A DNA stretch of 15,693 bases from Halieaceae bacterium UBA3479 (GTDB taxonomy: Bacteria; Pseudomonadota; Gammaproteobacteria; Pseudomonadales; Halieaceae), in assembly GCA_002377985.1 (NCBI GenBank), contig DFQW01000051.1, positions 1-15,693 of the forward strand, read 5' to 3'. The notes under the pieces were generated by a model. That model was not told where the DNA came from. It saw only the letters and a program-made list of their open reading frames with translations, and made no database searches. Below are positions 1-7,376 of the stretch, piece after piece; within the stretch, counting starts at the first letter, position 1, and each line of letters starts with the position of its first letter. The position numbers and the translations under genes are program-made.

Positions 1-1583
1 CCATGTGGGGCTCTGGGGACGACGGGCACGACCAATAGGTCTTTAGGCAGCTTGTAGCTTGCCAGCAGTTTGCGGGTTGCCTCAAGGATATCTCCCGCCT
101 CCGCAGACCCGCCTTGCTCGAGCGACACGACACCGGCAACCCGGTTACCAAAGCGCTCGTCTTCGAGTCCGAATACCAGGGCGTCTGCCACTTCGGGATG
201 CAGCTTCAGTGCCTCCTCGACTTCTTCGGGGAACACCTTTTCGCCACCGGTGTTAATGCAGTTTGAGCCTCTACCGAGCAGATTGATTGTGCCGTCTGCC
301 TCGACCGTTGCCATATCTCCTATGAAGGCGTAGCGCTTACCGTCGACTTCTTTGAAGGTCTTGGCGGATTTTTCGGGATCCTTGTAGTAACCCAGTGGCA
401 CCATGCCGCCTTGGGCGACCATGCCGACCTCACCGGAACCGGGCACCACTTCACGACTGCCGTCGGGCACCAATACTTTTGCGACAGGTAGTAGCGTGAA
501 TTTCGCGGTCTCGCTGGCGGGAGTGTCCTTGGTCATGATGGACTGACCCATGCCGCCCTCGGTGGATCCCAGAATATCGGCGATGGCCAACTCGGGTATG
601 TGGTCGATGAGACCACGTTTCACCTCTGTCGTGAACATGGCGCCCGAAGAGATCATCAACTTTAAGCTCGACGTGTCCCAACGATCCGGTTCAGTCTCCA
701 GCGCGCGCAGCAGCGGCTTGGCAAAGGCATCGCCCACAATAATAATTTGTGAGATGCGGTCGCGCTCGACCGTACTCCAGACTTCTTCGGGCTTGAAGCC
801 ACGGTTCTCCAACAACACAGAGGTACCCCCCAGCATGTGTGGGAACATTAAGCCCAGCCAGCACCCGGTGCCGTGCATCAGCGGTGGCCCCGACATCGCT
901 ACCACCGTGGTATTGGCATCCACCATCTGTCTGGCGGCGGGGCCGAATTGGGCGGCGTCCTCAAACGGGGGGAGGCCAATCATGGGCGGGAATCCGCGCA
1001 TAAAGAACTCGGTAAAGCCATCCAGCGGATACATCACACCCTTGGGCATGCCAGTAGTGCCGCCCGTGTACAGCATGTAGATCTCATCGCCCTGAGGTTC
1101 GGTCTTTGCCGCACCCGAGGCTTGGGCTAGAAAGGTGTCATAGAGGATGCTAGTGGCAGGCCCCATCGAGCCATCCTCGGCGGGCCCGTCGTCAACGCAG
1201 ATCATCGCTTTTAACATCGGTAGCCGATCGCAGATGCGCGCTACCCGGTCGCCGAGCGAGCTGTGGAAGACCAGAGCCTCAATATCGGCATTCTCAAGGA
1301 GGTAGTGCAGCTCCTCATCGAGGTAGCGATAGTTAACGTTGATCGGCACGCCGCCGATTTTCATAGCGGCAAAATTGGTTTCGGCATATTCCGGCGAGTT
1401 GTAGAGATACATGCCCACTTTGGAGTTATGGCTCAGACCCGAATCAATCAAACCTTGTGCGAGACGCGCGGCGCGATCCTCATAGTCGTGCCAGGTTATT
1501 CGCCTTGCCCCTTGAATCAGCGCGATGTGCTCGGGCACCGCATCAGCGACGGATTCCCAAATCAGCGAAAAATGTGACTGCAT
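1..1583 (-). CDS. Acyl-CoA synthetase (AMP-binding, FadD19-like), 3' end cut by window
   Basis: Cytoplasmic ATP-dependent enzyme that activates a carboxylic acid to its acyl-AMP and then its CoA thioester. An open frame of 527 codons runs from an ATG at 1583 to the window edge without a stop. It opens MQSHFSLIWESVADAVPEHI and contains the P-loop YTGGTTGMPKG (residues 172-182), the A5-like LGSTEGG, the A7-like FIGDMATVEADGTINLLGRG and the hinge-region NTGGEKVFPEEVEEAL. It ends in ASYKLPK...VPVVPRAPH, so only about 20-30 residues are missing. These include the conserved C-terminal catalytic lysine, which lies outside the window. From memory its overall pattern (NVNYRYLDEELHYL, PPMIG, GDAFAKPLL) resembles mycobacterial FadD19, a steroid side-chain acyl-CoA synthetase. 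The true substrate is unknown: a branched or cyclic acid is possible, and so is an ordinary fatty acid. It is divergent from the TetR gene at 1772, which may regulate it. Confidence 0.9.
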   Translation of the reverse strand, partial: MQSHFSLIWESVADAVPEHIALIQGARRITWHDYEDRAARLAQGLIDSGLSHNSKVGMYLYNSPEYAETNFAAMKIGGVPINVNYRYLDEELHYLLENADIEALVFHSSLGDRVARICDRLPMLKAMICVDDGPAEDGSMGPATSILYDTFLAQASGAAKTEPQGDEIYMLYTGGTTGMPKGVMYPLDGFTEFFMRGFPPMIGLPPFEDAAQFGPAARQMVDANTTVVAMSGPPLMHGTGCWLGLMFPHMLGGTSVLLENRGFKPEEVWSTVERDRISQIIIVGDAFAKPLLRALETEPDRWDTSSLKLMISSGAMFTTEVKRGLIDHIPELAIADILGSTEGGMGQSIMTKDTPASETAKFTLLPVAKVLVPDGSREVVPGSGEVGMVAQGGMVPLGYYKDPEKSAKTFKEVDGKRYAFIGDMATVEADGTINLLGRGSNCINTGGEKVFPEEVEEALKLHPEVADALVFGLEDERFGNRVAGVVSLEQGGSAEAGDILEATRKLLASYKLPKDLLVVPVVPRAPH

Positions 1584-1771
1584 CGTGTGCTCTCTTTTTT
1601 ATGGTTAGTGAAAACGAGGTGCTCAACGCAACTCTATCGTGAAACCCGCGGTTGTCGCGAGAGTGCCATAACTCATCGATCGGATGGGAGTGGCAGTGGG
1701 TTCAAGAATGTTTTAGTTTCTCCTGAGCCTTTAAGGCCAACTGTGTTCTTGGCTGGGCGGTGGAGTGTGTT
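1584..1771. promoter_or_regulatory. Divergent intergenic region between acyl-CoA synthetase and TetR gene
   Basis: This 188-bp gap must hold the promoters for both divergent genes. I see no convincing -35/-10 pair. Weak dyads are present: GCCTT-T-AAGGC at 1727-1737, AACC-CGC-GGTT around 1652-1662, and an imperfect ACTC...GAGT repeat at 1671-1691. Any of these could be a TetR-family operator, but none stands out. GGAG at 1762-1765 serves as ribosome binding site for the TetR start at 1772. Confidence 0.4.
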
Positions 1772-2341
1772 ATGGCTACTGACCGAAAAACTGAAATTCT
1801 GCGAGCGGCGATTGAGCTCATTGCCGATGAGGGGTACGGCAGTCTCAGCATGCGAGCGCTCGCGCGCGCGAGTGGCATGAAGCTGGGTGCACTCCAGTAT
1901 CACTTCAGGACCTGGGATGCGCTGTTGGTCGCCTTGGTGGCCTACATAGAATCGGAGATTATCTCGGCTTTTGAATCGGGAGTGGGCGAACTGGACCAGG
2001 TAGATATCAGGGATATGGTTGAGTTTATGCTTGACGAGCATGTTGGCACCTCCGATGGATTGTTCAGTGATCGCCTATGGGCTCAGTTGTGGGCTATGGA
2101 GCAGGTCGAGCCTTTGGTTTCGGATCTTTTGGAAGAGGTCTACGCCAAGTTTCTTGGGCAATTGGAGGCCAAGCTCGTTCTAAGGGGGGTATCTCAGCCT
2201 CGAGCGGAAGCACTCACGTTGCTGAGTTTGATCGAGGGGGAGTCGTTGTTCGCCGGCAGCGGTCGCCGCTGGGAACAGGACAGGCCCGCTGTGCGTCAGA
2301 GCATTCTTGAATTGGTCGACGAGCGTTACGGGGCACAGTAG
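1772..2341 (+). CDS. TetR/AcrR-family transcriptional regulator
   Basis: A DNA-binding repressor-type protein of 189 residues, a usual length for the family. The N-terminal helix-turn-helix is clear: ATDRKTEILRAAIELIADEG leads into SLSMRALARASGMKLGALQYHF (about residues 23-45), with the family signature G-LQYHF at the recognition helix. The C-terminal half is helical and would bind a ligand, but it is too divergent to name one. I chose the ATG at 1772 because GGAG lies 6 nt upstream. An in-frame GTG at 1760 would add four residues and has no better site. The gene is divergent from the acyl-CoA synthetase, the most likely target. It converges with the oxidoreductase ending at 2359, leaving only 17 bp. 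The central inverted repeat at 4294-4339 is an alternative target. Confidence 0.9.
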   Translation: MATDRKTEILRAAIELIADEGYGSLSMRALARASGMKLGALQYHFRTWDALLVALVAYIESEIISAFESGVGELDQVDIRDMVEFMLDEHVGTSDGLFSDRLWAQLWAMEQVEPLVSDLLEEVYAKFLGQLEAKLVLRGVSQPRAEALTLLSLIEGESLFAGSGRRWEQDRPAVRQSILELVDERYGAQ

Positions 2342-2358
2342 ATCATTCATTTCCATGG

Positions 2359-4281
2359 CTAGGCAGTTTGTTCTCCCACCGCGCGGTATGCCGCATCGAA
2401 CGCAGCATTCATTAGCGCCACAGCCTCCGAATCAGAATTAGCGATGGAAATACGACCGAACTGAGCCCGCCCGATTTCGTGGGGGGCTTGGCCTGCCTCC
2501 CATTCAGGATCATCCAGCTTGACGTAAGGGTAGGCGTATCCATGAGGGATACGATTCACGGTAATAGCCTCGATGTCTGAGTGGTGCTGAAACCCGAACT
2601 GTCCGAGCATTGACTGCAACTGCTTGCGAATCTGCTGTTCGTAGTCACTGAATTGGGTCTGATAAATCTGGGTGCGCGCGAGGCGGAGCTGGTCACGCGT
2701 GGAGAGCCTGGGATCGGGTTTCGCCATAGGCATCGGCGAATGCATCATGAAGATCACCATCGGATCCTCGGGCCCCCGCGGAGGCTCAAATCCGCCAACG
2801 GCGACCGTTGGTGCGCAGCTGACCCATTGAAAGGGATCGTAAGGGCACTGAAAGAGCGTGGCGCCAGCCTTGGAAAAGGCTCTTCCGTCACGAACCTGCA
2901 CATTGGCGTACACAAACGGCGTTTTCACCCCGTAGGCCAAACCTGCTTTTTGTGCCTCGGACATCTGAGGGCAGAGATGCGGGATCAGGCCGTTGTAGCA
3001 GGCCAGAATGCAGTGGTCCGCCATGACGCGCTTCGGGGAGCCTTGCTCGACATAATCGATTTCTACTATGCCAAGTTCATTTTCTCTGACCCCCACCGCC
3101 GTGCTGTTTAAGCGGAGTCTTATATTGTTGCTGGCTTGATCGAGTGCATCGTAATTGAACCGAGCGGCCACGATGTTGGCGGGGCCTGTGACCTCAGGTG
3201 CGACATTGGGGATGAGCTTCTGGACCAGCAGACGAGCGACCGACGCGTTGCCGTCGGGGAACATACGGATTTTCAGTAACCGGTCGAGAAAAGCGCCGCC
3301 AGCGGAGGCGGTGGCTTTCCCCAGCCACCCCAGCGATGTTATCCCGCTCGCACCCCCGAGTAGCGCTTCGCCAACTGTAAGGTTCCAACCCGTCATTCCG
3401 CTTAAATGCAGGATAATTGCGTTGAGGATCGGGACGGTGGTGGGCAGTAGCCCGACCTTATCGATTAAAAACTGGTTGTAGCTGACAGAGTTGAGGTAGT
3501 CCCATTTCTCGCTGAGTGACAACTCCTCCAGAAAATCACGTTTGCCTCCCCAGAAAGCGATGAGTTTGGCCTTTTCGTCGCCGGGTAGGGGCAGAGACTC
3601 AACCACCTGCTCGTAGCCTTCGCTGCCGAACATGGCCGCATTCCAGTTGCCTGCGTACATGAAGTGGCCGTTAGAACCCGGCAGTGCAACGCCATTGTTG
3701 GCATCAAAATTACCTACCAGCGCCAGGTCCTTGCTGGTGCTGGCATCCATGAAGTTCAGAAAGTCCTCGTTGAGACCAATGTCGCTCATTAATTTTGCGG
3801 CTGCATCGCTGTAGCCAGTAAGGGACTCAATATTCTGTGCCCCGCCAAGGCTGACCATCATCCGGCCGTCCCGGTGAAATTCATTGCGTTTGGCGTGTCC
3901 GCCAAAGTCGTCGTGGTTATCCAGTATCAGCACTGTTGCCTCTGGACCCATCTTCTCCCGGTAGAAATGGGCCGCGGCGAGGCCGCTCATACCTGCGCCC
4001 ACCACGACCAAATCGTAGTGCTCATCAAGAAGTTGGTAGTCAGTGGGTTTATCACCTCGCCAACTGAGAGCGTGAGCCACTTCGTAGGACCCCTCGTGGC
4101 TCCCCCGCATGCCCGTCAAGGTCGGCGGGTAGTAGCTACCAGGCAAAGGTGGTTTGGAGACTGGGGGTACCTCGTTGGTGAGGGTGTTCGGCAGATCGTC
4201 GGCACATCCTGCAAGCATTAACCCACCTGCTCCGATCGCTATCCCGCTAACAAAATCCCGTCGTTTGATCTGCTTACTCAC
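2359..4281 (-). CDS. Spermidine-dehydrogenase-like FAD oxidoreductase, Tat lipoprotein
   Basis: A flavoprotein of about 640 residues resembling bacterial spermidine dehydrogenases, which oxidise polyamines in the periplasm with FAD (and heme in the characterised enzymes). The N-terminus has a Tat signal (KRRDFVSG, twin Arg at residues 7-8) followed by the lipobox LAGC (Cys26). It should therefore be exported folded and lipid-anchored; Ala at +2 does not suggest inner-membrane retention. The family block TGMRGSHEGSYEVAHAL is followed by the Rossmann FAD motif GAGMSG (95-100), then LDNHDDFGGHAKRNEF. FPDGNASVARLLVQKLIP lies mid-protein and GRISIANSDSEAV, a C-terminal FAD-site motif, near the end. 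I prefer the GTG at 4281, giving a short Tat n-region. A TTG at 4305 is in frame but lies inside the inverted repeat. It is a paralogue of the gene at 7377. The substrate (polyamine or other amine) is inferred from the family only. Confidence 0.85.
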   Translation of the reverse strand: MSKQIKRRDFVSGIAIGAGGLMLAGCADDLPNTLTNEVPPVSKPPLPGSYYPPTLTGMRGSHEGSYEVAHALSWRGDKPTDYQLLDEHYDLVVVGAGMSGLAAAHFYREKMGPEATVLILDNHDDFGGHAKRNEFHRDGRMMVSLGGAQNIESLTGYSDAAAKLMSDIGLNEDFLNFMDASTSKDLALVGNFDANNGVALPGSNGHFMYAGNWNAAMFGSEGYEQVVESLPLPGDEKAKLIAFWGGKRDFLEELSLSEKWDYLNSVSYNQFLIDKVGLLPTTVPILNAIILHLSGMTGWNLTVGEALLGGASGITSLGWLGKATASAGGAFLDRLLKIRMFPDGNASVARLLVQKLIPNVAPEVTGPANIVAARFNYDALDQASNNIRLRLNSTAVGVRENELGIVEIDYVEQGSPKRVMADHCILACYNGLIPHLCPQMSEAQKAGLAYGVKTPFVYANVQVRDGRAFSKAGATLFQCPYDPFQWVSCAPTVAVGGFEPPRGPEDPMVIFMMHSPMPMAKPDPRLSTRDQLRLARTQIYQTQFSDYEQQIRKQLQSMLGQFGFQHHSDIEAITVNRIPHGYAYPYVKLDDPEWEAGQAPHEIGRAQFGRISIANSDSEAVALMNAAFDAAYRAVGEQTA

Positions 4282-4293
4282 ATTATTTTCCGC

Positions 4294-4339
4294 TTTACAT
4301 GTCAATCGACAGGTTATAGCCTGTCGATTGACATGTAAA
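4294..4339. promoter_or_regulatory. Perfect 20-bp inverted repeat, probable double operator between divergent genes
   Basis: The left arm TTTACATGTCAATCGACAGG (4294-4313) is the exact reverse complement of the right arm (4320-4339), with a 6-nt centre TTATAG. Each arm itself contains a shorter dyad: TGTC-AATC-GACA at 4300-4311 and TGTC-GATT-GACA at 4322-4333. Their centres are 22 bp apart, about two helical turns, so two regulator dimers could bind the same DNA face. Each arm also carries a TTGACA hexamer reading outwards (4328-4333 plus; 4305-4300 minus), but no good -10 lies at the right distance. It sits between the minus-strand oxidoreductase and the plus-strand run starting at 4387. A TetR-type operator is inferred. 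Confidence 0.75.
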
Positions 4340-4386
4340 TGATCTGGGCTTGCTCGCCTCGTTTAAAGGAGAGGAACAGACTGTAA

Positions 4387-5139
4387 ATGACGCGTCAATC
4401 TTCCGAGTCAGGTGGTTTCAGCGCCAAGGTGAGTCGATTTGGCTTGTGGTGCGCTGTGCTCTGCGTTGTGACCGCGGTCATCGCGACATTTCTGCCGCTT
4501 GATGTTCCAGACGGTTACACCGCCGCTCATGCAGCGCGTCTGCAATGGCTGACCGAAAATAGAGACGCATTCGTCGCCGCCTGGGTCAATCAGATCGTGG
4601 CGATGTTCAGCCTGTCAGGATTGTTTTTGGCGCTATGCTGGCGCGGCCGTCTGAAAGGCCCGCTGCGTGCGCTAATGGCGGCTGGAGCCGTCGCGATGGC
4701 CACCATGGCATTCGTGATTCCCAAATTCATCGCCATATGGACGATTCCGTTGCTAGCCAATGCGGAGGCAACGGGAGGCACAGGCGCCGCTATGGCGGCG
4801 GTGCTGCTACCTCTTTTGAATGTGTCTGTACCGTTTTCTTTGTATACGTCTTTTGACTACATGGGTTTTTGGCTATACGCGCTTTTTGCCGTCCTGATGA
4901 TGAAGCCACTGTATGGCAGCGGTAGGTCATCCAAGCTCATTGCTATCTTGGTGGGGCTATTTGGAATCGGGTTCCATGGAGCGTTTGCCTGTCTTCTGCT
5001 CGGTGTCATTCAGGCGCCCGACATTGAGATTAGCTTTGGCCTCTCGTTCATTCCGTTGCTGCTACTCATATTGATTCTGGCAGTCACGTTTTGGCGTGAC
5101 CTCAATCACGCGCCAAATGACTTGCGTTCTGACGTCTAG
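4387..5139 (+). CDS. Multi-pass inner-membrane protein of unknown function
   Basis: I do not recognise a family with confidence; a DUF4386-like membrane protein is a possibility only. The 250-residue product has about six hydrophobic segments, near residues 18-37, 62-83, 90-112, 145-172, 183-207 and 215-236. A longer polar stretch (DVPDGYTAAHAARLQWLTENR, written here as the segment around 39-58) follows the first helix. GAGG-type purine-rich sequence at 4365-4375 lies upstream of the ATG, slightly far for an ideal ribosome site. It is the first gene of the plus-strand run and ends 64 bp before the TonB receptor start. It contains no transporter or enzyme signature that I can see. A role as a small transporter or as a membrane partner of the Tat-exported oxidoreductases is a guess from position. 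Confidence 0.75.
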   Translation: MTRQSSESGGFSAKVSRFGLWCAVLCVVTAVIATFLPLDVPDGYTAAHAARLQWLTENRDAFVAAWVNQIVAMFSLSGLFLALCWRGRLKGPLRALMAAGAVAMATMAFVIPKFIAIWTIPLLANAEATGGTGAAMAAVLLPLLNVSVPFSLYTSFDYMGFWLYALFAVLMMKPLYGSGRSSKLIAILVGLFGIGFHGAFACLLLGVIQAPDIEISFGLSFIPLLLLILILAVTFWRDLNHAPNDLRSDV

Positions 5140-5190
5140 CGTGGCGGGGCTTCAGGACATTCTTTTGAAAAAACGGCGATCCCACGTCCA

Positions 5191-5195
5191 AGGAG
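5191..5195 (+). promoter_or_regulatory. Ribosome binding site fixing the GTG start at 5204
   Basis: AGGAG (AAGGAG counting 5190) lies 8 nt before GTG 5204. The reading frame stays open upstream to 5096, but a start there would overlap the preceding gene and put a non-signal-like leader before the obvious signal peptide. This site and the signal peptide therefore decide the start. Confidence 0.8.
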
Positions 5196-5203
5196 TTAAC
5201 ACA

Positions 5204-7348
5204 GTGAAAAACATAAACCGGAAAACCATTGCTGTTGCGATCTCTGCGTTGACCTTCAGTGTCACATCCTTCGCGCAACTGGAAGAGGTCTTGGTGAGCG
5301 CGCAAAAGCGCGAGCAAAGCCTGCAAGACGTGCCGATTGCGATTAGCGCCGTCAGCGGGGAACTGCTGGAGCAAACCGGCGTGAATACCATCACCGAGAT
5401 TATTCCCATGGTGCCCGGGCTTAGCGGGGCGGATTACGGGTTGGCAACCAATAGCTGGGCGATACGAGGTATTGGCAGCAATGACTGGACCATTGGCTCA
5501 GAGCCTTCAGTGGGTGTATTCGTTGATGATGGATACGTCGGCAGAAATATTTTCGCCACATCTAACTTTTTCGACATTAATCGAATCGAGGTTGTGAAGG
5601 GCCCGCAGGGAACCTTATTTGGGCGCAACGCAGCGGCGGGCGCGATCAGCCTGATCACCAACCAGCCCGGCGATGAGAATGAATGGCGGCTAGGTGTGGC
5701 TGTGGGTGACGAGGGGCAACAGCGATATGAGGTCGTGGGTAATTGGGCGGTGAGCGATACGTTTGCATTGCGCCTGGCCTACCAGCATCAGGAGTGGGAT
5801 GGGATGTGGACCGAGATCCTCAGTGGCGAGGACATGTATACGGAGAGCGATGTGATCCGTGTGTCAGCCCGCTGGGATATCTCTGACAACCTTGAGGCGT
5901 TGATCAAGTTCAATCATGGTAAAGCCGAGACCAACTACACCAGCGCAGTTAACATCCCTACTAACTTAGCTCAGCCAGGGGTTGAGTACCCCGATAGATA
6001 CGCAATCAATCAGCCCAACTACGAGCAAAACGAGGACGACGGATTTGGATTGCGCCTCACGTGGGGAATCAGTGACTCGCTCACACTGGTCTCAATTACT
6101 GATGTGCGGAGTGGCGAAAACGATTACTTCGAAGACCTGGATGGCACCGCCAACGATGTAGCGATCGATGAGGCGCTATTCGGTGTGCCAGGCGGCTATC
6201 TCGGGGGATTAGATATTCCTGTCGGTTTGGGTGCAGAGGCCGATACGTTCTATCAAGAATTTCGGTTGAGCGGCAGCGCAGACTCAATCGATTGGTTCGC
6301 TGGAGTCAGTTATTACAGCGAGGAGCTAGAAAACACGCGGTGGGAAGTCGATTACGTGGCAACCGCGTTGGGTTTCCCCATTGGCGGCAATCGCATAGCC
6401 AGTGACGCGGACAACACCTCCTATGGCATCTATGGCGACTTCACTTGGCAAGCTACTGATCGGCTCGCGGTGACTGCCGGCCTGCGTTGGAGTGCCGACG
6501 ATAAAGACTGGTGCACGAATACGATTCAGGACGACTTTTATGATATGGGAGGGCCCACCGCGGGTCCCGTTTGTGATGAGGAAGAGTGGGATGAGCTCAC
6601 GAGCCGCTTGATTGCTCAGTACAATTTTGGTGAAGACACCATGCTCTTCGCCAGTGTGGCGCAAGGTTACAAAGGCGGCGGTTTCAATACGTCAGTGGCC
6701 GATCTTGACGGAGACGGCATTGCTGACACGGTGGTGCCTTTTGACCCTGAGACCAGCATCGCCTACGAACTGGGTCTCAAGTCGACTCTGTTGGATGGGC
6801 GCATGCAGGTCAACGGTTCGGTGTACTTCACCGATTACGAGTCGCTCCAAGTACAAATCTTTGGTTTTGATACAGGTCTGCAGATTCGTGACGCCGGAGA
6901 CGCGGAGACAACAGGTTTCGAGGCGGAACTGATGTTTGCCGCGACCGACAACCTGACGTTAATGGCCAACTACGCATACGTCGATACTGAAATTGTGTCT
7001 GGTCCTCTCAATGGGCAGACATTGGCCTATGCGCCCGAGGACACGTTCTCACTTGGAGCAAACTTTGAGCACCGCTTTTTAGGGGGCAGTCTTAACTGGT
7101 TTGCGATTTACAACTACACAGGTGAATTCTTTCACGATATTGATAACCTCAATGAGGAATCCTCGTACGGCATTGTTAACGCAAAGGTGACGTATACCCC
7201 GGGCAGTGAACGCTGGGATCTGGCCTTTGCCGTCGACAATCTGACCGATGAAGACTACGCAACGTTGCGAGCCGACTTTGGCTGGGGGCCACAGTTGCAC
7301 TGGGGTTACAAGCGTCTTATGCGCGCGGAATTCAACCTCTATTTCTAA
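5204..7348 (+). CDS. TonB-dependent outer-membrane receptor
   Basis: A 714-residue outer-membrane active transporter that takes up large or scarce solutes with energy from TonB/ExbBD. It starts at GTG 5204 with a signal peptide KNINRKTIAVAISALTFSV, probable cleavage after SFA (residue 24). Next comes a TonB-box-like LEEVLVSAQKREQSLQDV, then the plug domain with RGIGSNDW and VKGPQGTLFGRNAAAG (131-146). The remaining two thirds form a 22-strand-type barrel ending in NLYF with a terminal Phe, as expected for BAM-assembled proteins. Two Cys flank an extracellular-loop segment (WCTNTI...GPVCDEEEW). A DLDGDGIAD calcium-type loop occurs at 500-508. Only 28 bp separate it from the Tat oxidoreductase downstream, so its ligand is probably the substrate of that pathway. 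The ligand cannot be read from sequence; these receptors are often misannotated as siderophore receptors. Confidence 0.93.
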   Translation: MKNINRKTIAVAISALTFSVTSFAQLEEVLVSAQKREQSLQDVPIAISAVSGELLEQTGVNTITEIIPMVPGLSGADYGLATNSWAIRGIGSNDWTIGSEPSVGVFVDDGYVGRNIFATSNFFDINRIEVVKGPQGTLFGRNAAAGAISLITNQPGDENEWRLGVAVGDEGQQRYEVVGNWAVSDTFALRLAYQHQEWDGMWTEILSGEDMYTESDVIRVSARWDISDNLEALIKFNHGKAETNYTSAVNIPTNLAQPGVEYPDRYAINQPNYEQNEDDGFGLRLTWGISDSLTLVSITDVRSGENDYFEDLDGTANDVAIDEALFGVPGGYLGGLDIPVGLGAEADTFYQEFRLSGSADSIDWFAGVSYYSEELENTRWEVDYVATALGFPIGGNRIASDADNTSYGIYGDFTWQATDRLAVTAGLRWSADDKDWCTNTIQDDFYDMGGPTAGPVCDEEEWDELTSRLIAQYNFGEDTMLFASVAQGYKGGGFNTSVADLDGDGIADTVVPFDPETSIAYELGLKSTLLDGRMQVNGSVYFTDYESLQVQIFGFDTGLQIRDAGDAETTGFEAELMFAATDNLTLMANYAYVDTEIVSGPLNGQTLAYAPEDTFSLGANFEHRFLGGSLNWFAIYNYTGEFFHDIDNLNEESSYGIVNAKVTYTPGSERWDLAFAVDNLTDEDYATLRADFGWGPQLHWGYKRLMRAEFNLYF

Positions 7349-7376
7349 CGCGGCCGTTTGTTGAGGTGGACCTACG

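Noticed and set aside
550..1080. 176-residue open frame on the plus strand
   Set aside because: It lies wholly antisense to the well-supported acyl-CoA synthetase, and its composition (Ser/Pro/Ile-rich, no domain) looks like a shadow.
1846..1870. GCGC-rich self-complementary run (CGAGCGCTCGCGCGCGCGAG)
   Set aside because: It encodes the RALARAS part of the TetR helix-turn-helix; repetition follows from Arg/Ala codons in GC-rich DNA.
2653..3111. 152-residue open frame on the plus strand
   Set aside because: Antisense to the lipoprotein oxidoreductase, with no ribosome site or recognisable motif.
5096..5203. Upstream extension of the TonB receptor frame
   Set aside because: It would overlap the end of the previous gene. 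The signal peptide and the AGGAG site both point to GTG 5204.
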